64,000 nt of DNA from M30B19 sp041741535 (GTDB lineage: Bacteria > Planctomycetota > Planctomycetia > Pirellulales > Pirellulaceae), in the NCBI GenBank assembly GCA_041741535.1, contig JBGSJV010000167.1, positions 21,040-85,039 on the forward strand, read 5' to 3'. The position numbers were made by a program, and so were the translations under genes. This document shows positions 18,811-28,261 of this stretch, piece by piece (the stretch's first letter is position 1; each line of letters begins with the position of its first letter). Below the pieces are notes generated by a model that saw only the letters and a list, made by a program, of their open reading frames with translations, was not told the origin of the DNA and made no database searches.

Positions 18811-19275
18811 GTCCAAACAGCCGGGTTTTTCCGAATAAAGGCCGTTTCGACGAGTGCCGTGAAAAGGGAAATGGGTTTACCTGGCGCTGGTGTCCCGGCG
18901 TCGGCCAGTCGGAATTAAGCAAAAGCCTTTTTCAGCTAACCAACCGGCGAAAAAAGCCCCATTCGTGTCGTCAAGACGCTGTACGATCCTGACAAAGTTG
19001 GCTCGCGGAACGATCCGCAAAACCTGAATTCATGGGATCACGGAGCGACCCACGACAACGACCGGTCAAAACGTTAAACTCGGCATAGCCCGATGGGGTG
19101 CTTTCGCGGGGTTGGTGCGATTCGGGAATGGCGGGCTGTTTGGCCGGTGTTTCGTGATTACAATGAATTCCCGTCTGTGGGCAATTGAAACGACGAAATC
19201 TCATCTGACGGAGTCGAACTCGACGACTGTGTACGGGTTCCCCAGGTGTCAAAGTTTGTGCGAGGAAATGGCTAC
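18811..19275. other. Intergenic region before the DPF-motif TPR gene
   Basis: This 465-nt stretch separates two genes on the same strand. It has no credible open frame and no repeat that I recognise. It presumably holds the terminator of the mutase gene and the promoter of the next gene, but neither has a clear consensus. Confidence 0.4.
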
Positions 19276-20388
19276 ATGGAACGACGCGCGGTACGGACGG
19301 GTGGGCTGAAGTGGGTTTGGAACGGGACCGTCGCTGGCGGCATCGCGATTGGCTGGCTTGCGAGCGGTTCGACCTTTACATCGTCGGCTCTGGCACAATC
19401 GACCGAACAAGTTTTCGGCGCCAATATCCATCGCTACTACGAAGGCCAATACGAGCCGTTGATCGCCGAAGTTTCCGCGATTGTGAACGACGATTTGGAA
19501 GACCCCCGAGTCTATTATTTGCGGGGATTGGCATTCCTGAAAACTGGACAAGAACAAGCCGCAGCGGACGACTTGCGAAAAGGTGCCGAGTTGGAAGCGA
19601 TGCAGTACGGCAAACGAAATTATAACATTGCCCGAACCATGCAAAGAATTCAAGGCAATGACCGAGCGATGTTGGAGGCGGCGCGAAGCGAGGCCATGAA
19701 ACGGCGTTCGGAGTTAAGATCGGCCAAGGCTGGAATTCCTCGGTCGCAGATTCTGGCGGAAATGGGCCGAAGCATTCTTGATCCGCCTCCAGTGGCCACG
19801 ACTTCTCGCCCCAATTTACCGGATCCCTCTTCGCTGTCGGACAGCACCGCTCCCTTTGGAGATGGCTGGGATAACGCCCCTCGACCTCGCCCCGCTCCAA
19901 CTACGCAACCCGCGACCAATGCAAATGAAGCGGCTCAACCCGCGGTCGATCCATTTGGTGGAAATGATGCTCCGGCTCCCCGAGCGACGACCGTCCCCGA
20001 AACGAATGAAACAGATCCGTTTGGCGAGCCAGCGGAACGCGGTTCAACGGTTCCAGCGGAAAAGGACGACCCGTTTGCTCAACCGACAGGCAATAGCGAT
20101 CCATTCTCCGAGCCAGCACAGCCAAATGCTCCAACAAAAACGGACGAGGCAGGAGAGGTCGCTCGTGGGACCGGCAGTGGCGGCAATGTGAACGGCGGCC
20201 GAGTTTTGGGGAAGCTTTTTGGGGCGCTGACGTCGCCGATTCGACGTGCTGCGGAACAAGGAGCGAATGCGATGCAGAATGTCCCTGGGATTGGAATGGG
20301 ACCGGGCGCACCACCACCAGGTGCATTTCCTGAAGGACCGCCGGCTGAACTTGGTGGAAATTCAGCCGATCCGTTTGGCGGTCGCTGA
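19276..20388 (+). CDS. Exported TPR protein with disordered tail carrying five DPF motifs
   Basis: The protein has 370 residues. ATG 19276 is favoured by AGGA upstream; an in-frame GTG lies at 19246. A hydrophobic segment (residues 11-40) ending SALAQ looks like a signal peptide. Residues 45-150 contain at least one tetratricopeptide unit (DPRVYYLRGLAFLKTGQEQAAADDLRKG). From 165 on the sequence is Pro/Thr/Glu-rich and disordered, with DPF at residues 225, 247, 265, 275 and 365, each followed by G, A or S; the last is at the C-terminus. Role unknown; the motif may be a docking peptide. Its stop codon abuts the stop of the convergent lipoprotein gene with no spacer. Confidence 0.65.
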   Translation: MERRAVRTGGLKWVWNGTVAGGIAIGWLASGSTFTSSALAQSTEQVFGANIHRYYEGQYEPLIAEVSAIVNDDLEDPRVYYLRGLAFLKTGQEQAAADDLRKGAELEAMQYGKRNYNIARTMQRIQGNDRAMLEAARSEAMKRRSELRSAKAGIPRSQILAEMGRSILDPPPVATTSRPNLPDPSSLSDSTAPFGDGWDNAPRPRPAPTTQPATNANEAAQPAVDPFGGNDAPAPRATTVPETNETDPFGEPAERGSTVPAEKDDPFAQPTGNSDPFSEPAQPNAPTKTDEAGEVARGTGSGGNVNGGRVLGKLFGALTSPIRRAAEQGANAMQNVPGIGMGPGAPPPGAFPEGPPAELGGNSADPFGGR

Positions 20389-20874
20389 TCATTTGCCTGA
20401 AACGCCGACGAGCTTATTTAATGGTTTGATAACGTCGTCGATTGGCGAGCTATTGTCTGGTTTAATGATCACGTGATCGTTTGCAAGAATGTCGTAATCG
20501 TATTGTGGTTCGATCGCGCGTCGTTTTGGATCGTACTTGGCTTTCATCCGCACCAACTGGCCAGTGTTCTTCGAGACCCGGACGACGGTAATGTCCAAAT
20601 TGCCGTAGCGACGGGAAACACCTGACTTCTCCAGGATCGTTTGCAGGGGGACCGGCCCAGAAAATGTCTCTCGAGTCGTCGTTGGATTCGACCAATTGCT
20701 ATGTATTTCCACAGAATACGACTGGGAGTCGGCGCCGGTATTTCCTAGTGCTACCGGAGACATGGGGGTACTTGCCGTTTGGAACATCGATTGGCATCCG
20801 GTTCCCACCAATAGCAGCGTTGCCACAACCAATCCGACGAACTTTTCTCTCGAATTTATGACGGACATGGTCAT
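20389..20874 (-). CDS. Small lipoprotein with SLBB-like domain
   Basis: The protein has 161 residues. LVVATLLLVGTGC is a clear lipobox with Cys near residue 27. The C-terminal half (VPLQTILEKSGVSRRYGNLDITVVRV...YDYDILANDHVIIKPD) resembles the beta-grasp SLBB domain found in polysaccharide-export outer-membrane proteins. ATG 20874 or 20868 may be used. It converges on the upstream TPR gene so tightly that the two stops share the palindrome TGATCA. A role in envelope polysaccharide handling is inferred only from the domain. Confidence 0.55.
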   Translation of the reverse strand: MTMSVINSREKFVGLVVATLLLVGTGCQSMFQTASTPMSPVALGNTGADSQSYSVEIHSNWSNPTTTRETFSGPVPLQTILEKSGVSRRYGNLDITVVRVSKNTGQLVRMKAKYDPKRRAIEPQYDYDILANDHVIIKPDNSSPIDDVIKPLNKLVGVSGK

Positions 20875-21036
20875 GCTTCCAATCCCTGTATAATCGGCAA
20901 AGTTTTCCCAAACAGCCCACGCCCTACATTGCCATCGACTAGTGGAACAAGCAACTTAAGGTCGTAAGGCCAGCGAGGCGCGCTTTTTCACGGAATATCT
21001 GGGACCCGTGCTAGCTGGCAGTTCAGCGGAACACAT

Positions 21037-24000
21037 TTAGTTCAGCACGGGCGAGACAGCCACAAGTGAGTTCGGAACTGCGTTGGCGATAGGCAGAATC
21101 AACAGAGTTCCGTGAGTCGATTGTTCAATCGCCGCAGATGCCGCAGCGCAATCGGAGTGCCATTTTTCGGAGACGATCTGTTCGCCTGGCATCGGGCGAC
21201 CAAAATAATAACCTTGAATCAGCTCGCAGCCACACTCGCGTAGGATTTGAATTTCGGCTGGCGTTTCTGCGCCCTCCGCTACACAGACCATACCAAGATG
21301 TTTTGCCAGAGTAATGATGGCGTGAGTCATGGCAACGACTTGGCCCGACTTGCTAAAGCTTGAAACAAACGACCGGTCGATTTTGAGTATGTCGAATGGG
21401 AATTCATGCAAGCAAGAAAGCGATGAGTGACCGGTCCCGAAGTCGTCGATGGCGAGACGAATGCCCATCGATTTGATATTGCGGAGGACCTCTTTCATCA
21501 AGTTCGGGTCTTTCATCACGGTTGATTCGGTAATCTCAAAGACGACTCGTTCGGGCGGAATGCCGGTTTTTGTCAGCGATGCGGCCACGCGGGCAACGAA
21601 ATTCGCGTCCGCCAATTGAACCCGGGAGATATTGATCGTGACGTATTCGGGGGCTCGATCTGGTGCTGTCTCATGCCACGACAACCATTGTTGGCATGCT
21701 TGCTCCATGATCCATTGGCCAAGATCCAGAATGACATGGCACTCTTCGGCAATTGCAATAAACTCCAACGGCGAAACAAAACCGAGGCGCGGATGATTCC
21801 AACGAATCAAGGCTTCCGTGCCCATGAGCGAACCGGAATAGCCATTGACGATTGGTTGATAAAGCACGTGGAATTGATCAAAGTGCTGTTGGGAACGCAG
21901 TTCGTTTTCAATATTGAGACGTCGTTCGACCGCTTTCTGCATCGAGTCGTCAAAAATGACCCAGCGTGCTTTGCCTTGGTTCTTGGCCTCAAATAGTGCG
22001 ATATCTGCGTCACGTAGAATTTCGTCCGCGCGCTCGTACTTCGGCGAGCCCACCACAATGCCGATACTGGCAGAACATTGGACAGAATGTCCCTCAGCCG
22101 AAAACGGTCGCGAGAGTTCCGCTAGGATTCGTTCTGCGATATCGACCGTGACTTCGGGCCTTTCCAAATGGTCCAGTAGCACAACAAATTCGTCACCACC
22201 CCATCGAATCGCTGTGGAATCATCCATTGCCGAATTGACCATCACGGAATCGCTACTGCGCAACACACCACGCAAGCGAGCAGCAACTTCCTGCAGGACG
22301 ATATCGCCGAAATGATGCCCAAGGCTGTCATTGATCAACTTGAATCGATCGACGTCCATAAACAGAACCGCAAATTGGTAGTCTTGGCGGCGGTTTTGCA
22401 ATTCCAAGGCTCGCTCGAGCCGACTGCCCAAATACTTACGATTTCCGAGGCCCGTCAGTTCATCTGTCCGAGCAGAAACGGCCAGTTGTTCTTCGCGGGC
22501 GACCTCATCCGAGACATCGCGTTGGATCGACACGTATCCTTCAACCTGACCATTGGGAGCATAGAGTGCCGTAACCGAAACATCCGTCCAATACCGCTCG
22601 AAGACACCGGATTTAATTTCGCCGTGTTCGTCCGGACACCGGCGACGAATATTGCACTGACGACCACTCCAAGGTTTGCCGGATAGAATGGTATCCCACA
22701 TCGCGCGGTAGGTGTCCGCATGATCGCGACTATGCTCCAAGCTTCCCAACGGCTTCCCAATTGCCTCTTCGCGTTGGAAACCGGTCATTTCCTCATATGC
22801 TCGATTAGCTTGCAGGATGTTTCCGACTCGATCTGTCAGTAGCACCGCATCAGAATGCGAATCGATCGCGGTTGCCAACCTCCAGACATCCGCGGTTGCT
22901 TGCTGCAACGCCAACTCCGAGTTCTTGGATTCGCTAATGTCCATGGAAACGCCCATGGCTCGAACTGCCACTCCTTCGGAATCATATTCCGTAACTTTGC
23001 CCACGCTCGACAGCCACGCCCAGGTCCCATCGATTCGTTTGACCCGATACTCAACCCGAAGTTCCGTGTTCTTGCCAGTCAATAACGAATGAAACGCGTT
23101 GTCAACTTGTGCCACATCCTCGCGGTGAATTTTGTCGTACCAGCGACGAGTACTCAAGAATTTAACACTTTTATCGAAGCCGAGAATCGTAAGTCCCAAG
23201 CCACCAAAGTGCATAAACTCGTTCTGAATGTCCAAATCCCATGTTGCCAAGTCAGCCGAATGGATTGCCAGATCGAGGCGATTCGCCTGGCTTTTCAGCA
23301 GATTTTCTTGTTCGACCTCTTGGGTAATGTCCTGCGTGGACATGAGTAGTCCACCGATTTGTCCGTCGTTGCGATACCACGGTAGGATCTCCCAATGAGC
23401 CCATTGACTCTTGCCGCTGGGAAGATGGACCACGTCACGCTCGATCGTTTCGCGAGATCCTGTGAGACAGCGACTGTGAATTTCCCGAAGTTTTGGCGGA
23501 GTATTGGGCACGACATCGTAATGGTGAAAGCCAGTGATGTCGGCATCGACGTCAATGCCGTAGATTTCCAACCAACGACGTGAAAAGGCAATGTAACGCA
23601 TCTGATTATCCAGCATGGCCACAGCCGTTGGCGCATGTTGAATAAAGACCTTCATGCGTTGTTCGCTTTCGGCGAGCGCCGACATTACCTTCTTGACTTC
23701 ACGTAAGGCGATGGTTCGATTGTGAAACGTGTACCAGATCAGAGTTGAGATTCCTCCGATCATCATCACTCCAATCAGCAGGCTGTACTTGCTACGCGAT
23801 TGAGTATTGGCAAGAAGTTGGTCGTAGTCTTCGCTGCGTCGAACCAGGCAAACAACCGCGTCTAGAGTATTTTGCGAAGTGTGCAACGGCGCAAAAACGA
23901 GAAAAAATCGTCCGGTTCGTTCTTCGGCGGAAGGGAACACGACCAATGGGTCGGTCGTTGACAAGAATCGATTCTTCACGTCTTCAGCGGCGAGCGTCTC

Positions 24001-24438
24001 AAAGAAGCCGATTGTGGGTGCAAATTTGGAACGCTTGGGATCTGGGTTCGAACGATGAGATGTTTGCGGATTTGCTCGAACGACAATAGTCGGGCCACTG
24101 GTCGGGAACCGAAGTGTAAATGCATCCACATAGGCGTTGCCTAGAGATTGTCGGAGTTCCTTTTGGACGGCCTCGTAGTGCTCGTCGTACGTCAATGGAG
24201 CCGATTTGACCTTGGCGTGACGGTCGGGATTGATATGTTCGACGACAATCTCGGCACTTACCTGCAAGTTCTCGGCAAAGGTTTCGTTGAGCGTTTGGCG
24301 AGTCTGATCGAAGTCCGAGTAAGTCAAGGCGCCGAGAATTGTCGAGAGCAAGGCGAACAGCACCACGCTGAGCCGCACCGGATGGTCCGTTGGCCAGAAA
24401 CGATTCGGCTTCGGCGTAAGTGGTTTCGGGAATGTCAT
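21037..24438 (-). CDS. Membrane sensor with PAS domains, GGDEF and EAL (c-di-GMP enzyme)
   Basis: The protein has 1133 residues. A membrane helix lies near residues 21-40 and a second near 222-243, enclosing a periplasmic sensor region. Three PAS domains follow (about 255-375, 385-505, 510-640). Then comes a diguanylate cyclase domain with intact GGDEF (about 745), and an EAL phosphodiesterase domain with TEALIRW, DDFGTGHSSLSCL, LKIDRSF and EGAETPAEIQILRECG. Both catalytic signatures are complete, so it could make and degrade c-di-GMP. The RxxD inhibitory site (RSSD) is separated from GGDEF by 16 residues where 5 are usual. It stands alone; no riboswitch was recognised upstream. Confidence 0.93.
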   Translation of the reverse strand: MTFPKPLTPKPNRFWPTDHPVRLSVVLFALLSTILGALTYSDFDQTRQTLNETFAENLQVSAEIVVEHINPDRHAKVKSAPLTYDEHYEAVQKELRQSLGNAYVDAFTLRFPTSGPTIVVRANPQTSHRSNPDPKRSKFAPTIGFFETLAAEDVKNRFLSTTDPLVVFPSAEERTGRFFLVFAPLHTSQNTLDAVVCLVRRSEDYDQLLANTQSRSKYSLLIGVMMIGGISTLIWYTFHNRTIALREVKKVMSALAESEQRMKVFIQHAPTAVAMLDNQMRYIAFSRRWLEIYGIDVDADITGFHHYDVVPNTPPKLREIHSRCLTGSRETIERDVVHLPSGKSQWAHWEILPWYRNDGQIGGLLMSTQDITQEVEQENLLKSQANRLDLAIHSADLATWDLDIQNEFMHFGGLGLTILGFDKSVKFLSTRRWYDKIHREDVAQVDNAFHSLLTGKNTELRVEYRVKRIDGTWAWLSSVGKVTEYDSEGVAVRAMGVSMDISESKNSELALQQATADVWRLATAIDSHSDAVLLTDRVGNILQANRAYEEMTGFQREEAIGKPLGSLEHSRDHADTYRAMWDTILSGKPWSGRQCNIRRRCPDEHGEIKSGVFERYWTDVSVTALYAPNGQVEGYVSIQRDVSDEVAREEQLAVSARTDELTGLGNRKYLGSRLERALELQNRRQDYQFAVLFMDVDRFKLINDSLGHHFGDIVLQEVAARLRGVLRSSDSVMVNSAMDDSTAIRWGGDEFVVLLDHLERPEVTVDIAERILAELSRPFSAEGHSVQCSASIGIVVGSPKYERADEILRDADIALFEAKNQGKARWVIFDDSMQKAVERRLNIENELRSQQHFDQFHVLYQPIVNGYSGSLMGTEALIRWNHPRLGFVSPLEFIAIAEECHVILDLGQWIMEQACQQWLSWHETAPDRAPEYVTINISRVQLADANFVARVAASLTKTGIPPERVVFEITESTVMKDPNLMKEVLRNIKSMGIRLAIDDFGTGHSSLSCLHEFPFDILKIDRSFVSSFSKSGQVVAMTHAIITLAKHLGMVCVAEGAETPAEIQILRECGCELIQGYYFGRPMPGEQIVSEKWHSDCAAASAAIEQSTHGTLLILPIANAVPNSLVAVSPVLN

Positions 24439-24902
24439 TGGATTAGGCTAGGCTTCCGCAATGAAAATCCAGCGGCGTTACCGGGACGTCCGGGCGATTT
24501 ATCCCGGATGCACCTCATGGCGCCAAATACCTGAATCTACATTTGTGATGACCGATTTTCCGCTCGGGCGTGGCAAGACTAGTTCACAGAGTGGGCTGCC
24601 TGAGGGGAAATCGATGCCTGATCGCTGCCGAGAATGAAACAGTACTTGAATGATCGTCTATTTTGGTGCAAATAGGAAAAGTCGAAAAAACCGATCAAGC
24701 GATACAATTGTCGCAATGGGCCTGAACGTGCATGGAAATGAATTGCCAGCGGGTGGTGGGTCGGCGATGGTCGAGTCGCAGCTCGGTCAACTTGAGTACA
24801 ATTGGGCCATCGGCGACGCAAGAAAAGTCTGGGTGTGAACAAAGCACAGGACGTGAACGCAGAATTATCGGTGATTTCTTACGGCTCGACGTGCCAGAAC
24901 AA
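24439..24902. other. Intergenic region, nothing recognised
   Basis: This 464-nt gap lies between two genes on the minus strand. Several short frames exist but have no signal peptide, domain or ribosome site. I looked for a c-di-GMP riboswitch before the GGDEF-EAL gene and did not find one. The promoter of the GGDEF-EAL gene must lie at the left end. Confidence 0.4.
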
Positions 24903-26045
24903 CTACTGAGAATTTTCCACAAGCAAGCAATTAGCTTGGCCGCTTTCGCGTAAGTCCCAATACGCTCGAGAGACGACACGCCGATCGTGTGTTGTTGGGA
25001 GCACGACGATGATGAAATCGAAGGCCTGTGCGATCTGACGCAAATGCTGTAACTGGCGCCAGAACTCGATGTGACCAAGATCGACAATTACTCGGCTGCC
25101 GCAATTGGTTAGATGATTAACAACCCGACTCAAGGTTTGAGTTATCGGACCGAGTGCTTGTGTCGGCAGAAAATACCGAGCCGAATTGGGACGGGTCGTC
25201 GCGGAGCCATTGATTTGTGCTGACTGGGAAGCAGCTGAAATTCCACACGACAATGGCCAAATTCGGATCTGATCGTTGCCGGGTAGTTTTGTGGCAATGT
25301 TTGGGACCCGATCTTGTTGCAAGTCGGTCAAAGTTGCCGTACTCCATTCCAACCATTTTTCGTAGTTTGAAAGCGAAAGTGCGGTTGCCAGCCCTGGGTT
25401 GGAAAGGTCTCCATCCAAAAGGATCAAGGGTTGATGTAACGTTGTGGCTGGATTGAGACGGTGTTCGACATGACTCAAGGCCAAAGCGGCCGCGAGGCTG
25501 GTCGTTCCACAACGAGGTTCTAGTCCCAGAACACCGACTTTTTGCTGTGATTGAATAATCGCGTGAATCCCGTCCCATTGGGCTCCGTTCTGTGCCACCA
25601 AAGCCTGCACCACGGTCGGCCAAACAAAGGGACAGGCGACTTGAGTCTGCACCTGGGGACAGGCCAGCGTCTGACGCACGTTGGGCTCGTGCACGTCGCG
25701 ACCGGGTACCTGGGGACAGGCAAGTGAGTACGCGGCCTGAAACCGATCGGGCGTTTCGTTCGTCGCTGTCTCTAGTGCCGGTGATCTGCGAAAATGCGGT
25801 GCGGGCGGCTCGGTCGCGAAAGTGCCGACGCTTGTCGCATGCTCTGAGCGCATTTTTTCCGTACGATTGTTTTGTCCCGTGTGACGCAGTGCCGTCATGA
25901 TCTCACGCACGGACCGTACGGAACCAGAACCGCTCGCGGGGGTCATTCCGATCTCGTCTGAGGATGGGGCGGTACCGTGACCACTTTTGGTGACATCCGA
26001 CGGACGCAGAAACAGAACTTCGGGGACAGGCAGATTTGCCATCAT
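24903..26045 (-). CDS. Degenerate BY-kinase/MinD-like P-loop protein carrying in-frame short repeats
   Basis: The protein has 380 residues. The C-terminal ~230 resemble the CpsD/CapB tyrosine kinase and MinD superfamily: KVGVLGLEPRCGTTSLAAALA occupies the Walker A position but lacks the catalytic Lys (PRCGTTS where PGEGKTT is usual), LILLDGDLSNPGLA matches Walker A', and RVIVDLGHIEF matches Walker B. The first ~150 residues are low complexity and include ACPQV, ACPQV and ACPFV, encoded by copies of the local CTGTCCC repeat. The start overlaps the upstream stop as TAATG, indicating translational coupling. I infer a non-catalytic, possibly regulatory protein of an envelope polysaccharide system; this is not proven. 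Confidence 0.6.
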   Translation of the reverse strand: MMANLPVPEVLFLRPSDVTKSGHGTAPSSDEIGMTPASGSGSVRSVREIMTALRHTGQNNRTEKMRSEHATSVGTFATEPPAPHFRRSPALETATNETPDRFQAAYSLACPQVPGRDVHEPNVRQTLACPQVQTQVACPFVWPTVVQALVAQNGAQWDGIHAIIQSQQKVGVLGLEPRCGTTSLAAALALSHVEHRLNPATTLHQPLILLDGDLSNPGLATALSLSNYEKWLEWSTATLTDLQQDRVPNIATKLPGNDQIRIWPLSCGISAASQSAQINGSATTRPNSARYFLPTQALGPITQTLSRVVNHLTNCGSRVIVDLGHIEFWRQLQHLRQIAQAFDFIIVVLPTTHDRRVVSRAYWDLRESGQANCLLVENSQ

Positions 26046-26553
26046 TAGAATCCGTAAGGACGAAGTGGAGTCGCATTACCGCTCGTTTTGCTGTTTCCAA
26101 GCAGCGATACACGCGAACTTTCGGAAGCGAAGCGCGAATCGGGTCGCGCGGGTACCAGCACCTGTCGAGGAGTGAAGTCCGTCGATTCACGAACAATATT
26201 CGCAAATTTGACCACCAGAATAACCAGAAGTGTTCCAATCGCGATTTGTACCAAGGCAACAACCCAATACGGATAATCGTTCGCTTTGGCTTCGTTGGCA
26301 TTTTCCGATGGCAAGACCGACAGTGGAGACTGTCCCGGTGGAAATGCCTCGCGAGCCATCTCTTCCAAGGTGGGGTTGAGGACAAATGCGTTCGCTACAA
26401 ATCGGACATCCGCATGCGCCCGCTTGTTTGGTGGTTCAGTTGCCACAGCCGGAATGTCGGTTTCGGGGACAGGTGAAACTGGCTGAACGATAGGAGCAGT
26501 AAATGGCGAACCATGTGTCGGGTTGTTGGGGACAGTTGCCTGGTTGGGGACAG
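25629..26553. repeat. Cluster of GGGGACAG/CTGTCCCC motifs inside two genes
   Basis: Plus-strand copies of (G)GGGACAG start at 25629, 25655, 25712, 26022, 26465, 26528 and 26546, all in the same orientation. Several extend to GGGGACAGGCAA or a close variant, the reverse of TTGCCTGTCCCC. In the gene sense they are read either as A-C-P-Q or as P/T-V-P-E/N, so two reading frames are used. Matching copies flank the nearby transposase at 28.6-29.0 kb. They look like a short REP-type element that has spread into coding sequence. Confidence 0.7.
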
Positions 26554-26767
26554 TCAATGATCGCGTGGCAATTGTGAAACTGGCCGATTCCGACTCCGAC
26601 TTCGTCCGCAGGTCGATGTGTGGTGAGGGAATCAGCGGGGGTGAATCGAGTGCCACTTCAGCGGACACTCGGAAATGAGGAATTCCTGGTACTTCAAGTT
26701 CCTCCCGAGGCATTGGGTAATACGCTCGGATGCTCGGATTGCATTGTTCAGTCGATTTCAATGACAT
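26045..26767 (-). CDS. Single-pass membrane protein of unknown function
   Basis: The protein has 240 residues from the ATG at 26767; an earlier in-frame start at 26809 is possible. A Pro/Ser/Thr-rich N-terminal region is followed by one membrane helix (YPYWVVALVQIAIGTLLVILVVKF, trimmed here to its core) near residues 165-188, and a short basic tail. No known domain was seen. It is the first gene of a two-gene operon with the degenerate P-loop protein, whose ATG overlaps this stop codon. Three copies of CTGTCCCC are embedded in its coding sequence, giving TVPN, TVPN and PVPE. Confidence 0.5.
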   Translation of the reverse strand: MSLKSTEQCNPSIRAYYPMPREELEVPGIPHFRVSAEVALDSPPLIPSPHIDLRTKSESESASFTIATRSLTVPNQATVPNNPTHGSPFTAPIVQPVSPVPETDIPAVATEPPNKRAHADVRFVANAFVLNPTLEEMAREAFPPGQSPLSVLPSENANEAKANDYPYWVVALVQIAIGTLLVILVVKFANIVRESTDFTPRQVLVPARPDSRFASESSRVSLLGNSKTSGNATPLRPYGF

Positions 26768-27160
26768 GCTAGCATGTAACTCAATGTGGAATTCACGAGG
26801 TGGACACATCCCACTGGTGAATCGACAAGGACTTTTGGTAATCTTTAACGGTTTGCACGATTACGCGGAAATGCTCACGTTTCGTGGGTCATCCGAGTTC
26901 TAACGATTGATACAGAAACGAACCGTTTAAGACCAAGCGACACCTTTGCCCCTGTTGATGCGACTTCGCGTCTACTCCAGACAACACTCTCAGTGAAAAC
27001 TTAAGATAAAAAGTATTTTGCCGGTTGCATTCCACTGGGCCAATTGCTAAATTGATGGCCAAACAAACATGTCTCCGGCGGGATTCGGTGGCTTTCGTTG
27101 ATTTCGGTGTACCTCGACAGAGATGTCGTGGACCCGGCCATCAAAGATCGGAATCCTATC
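26768..27160. promoter_or_regulatory. Divergent intergenic region beside the transposase
   Basis: This 393-nt region must contain the promoters of the membrane-protein operon (minus) and of the Y1 transposase (plus). It is locally AT-richer than its surroundings, for example near 27001-27020. No inverted-repeat end, target-site duplication or copy of the GGGGACAG motif was found here. Confidence 0.35.
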
Positions 27161-28261
27161 ATGGCTCGCCGTGCACGAAAAAGTTCAGTTGAACCGACCA
27201 CAATTCAAGTGCTTCACGTTTGGAACCGGTGTGTCCGTCAGGCTAGACTCTGCGGAATTGACCCAGTTACTGGAATCGACCGGGAATATCGCAAGCAATG
27301 GTCTCGCCAGAGGTTAGAACATCTCGCAGGAATATTCGCGATTGAAGTTTTGACCTATGCAATTCTTGAAAATCACACACATCAAGTTTTGCGATCTCGC
27401 CCTGACGTGGCACGACGCTGGACGCCGGAAACAATAGCTAGGCGATGGTTATCGATAACGCCTAAGTATGATCGGCGCACTGGAAAAGTGCTCGAGCCGA
27501 CCGCGAAGGCAATCCAGGCTATTGTAAACGATGTCAAGCTGGTGGAAAAGCTGAGGCACCGACTCTCGGACGTCAGTTGGTGGATGCGTTATTACGCCCA
27601 ACATATCGCAGTGCGTGCCAATCGTGAAGACGACACTAAGGGACACTTCTGGGAACAGCGGTTTATGGCCCACGTATTGATCGACGAAGAGGCCATCCTG
27701 AAGTGCATGTTGTACGTGGATCTAAATCTCGTTCGAGCAGGAATCGCTGACTCGATCGAAGACTCCGACTATACCGGCGCAAAGGACCGTTTGGATGACC
27801 TAAGAATTCACCTCGCGACGGAAGGAACATTGGAAATGAGAATGGAGTATGGATCCGAAACCCTACAATGGGAAAGATTGGATCCTAAAATCAGTGGCTG
27901 GCTCAGCCCGATTGAAATCGACACGACAAGACCACAAGGTGTTGATGAACAGGCGACGCCAAGTCCCGAATCGACAGAAGTCCGTCCGGCGAGACGCGCC
28001 AGCAACCGGGGTGTATTTCGTATTTCTTTGCCGAAGTACTTATTGTTGCTCGATTTGGTCGGGCGCGAACGCCGGAAAGATGCGACGGGGTTCATTCCCC
28101 CGACGACCGTTTCGGTCCTCGAGCAATTATCGATCGAACCGACCGGGTTTATCGAGTCGGTTCTAATGTTCGGGCGCCGATTCAGAACCCGGATTTACAG
28201 TCGGCCCAGCGAAAAGGTGCCCCCTCCGAGTAACCGTCCGGTCGCTTCTCTCGCGTTTTAA
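27161..28261 (+). mobile_element. Y1 (HUH) transposase of REP-associated (RAYT) type
   Basis: The gene encodes 366 residues. HUH motif NHTHQVL gives His72 and His74; a candidate nucleophilic Tyr is Tyr144 or Tyr145 in WWMRYYAQH, followed by GHFWEQRF and DLNLVRAGIAD, all typical of IS200/IS605-like REP-associated tyrosine transposases. It is longer than the common ~170-residue RAYTs; planctomycete members are often larger, with a Pro/Ser-rich C-terminal part. The ATG at 27161 follows GGAATCC. No second (TnpB) gene and no classical insertion-sequence ends were seen, which fits a domesticated RAYT. Dense TTGCCTGTCCCC-type motifs on both sides are probable substrates; this is inference. Confidence 0.8.

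Noticed and set aside
24579..24842. Minus-strand 87-codon frame in the gap
   Set aside because: No ribosome site, signal or family resemblance; composition looks random.
24439..24902. Possible c-di-GMP riboswitch upstream of the GGDEF-EAL gene
   Set aside because: No GEMM-like conserved core or paired helices were recognised; a covariance search would be needed to reopen this.
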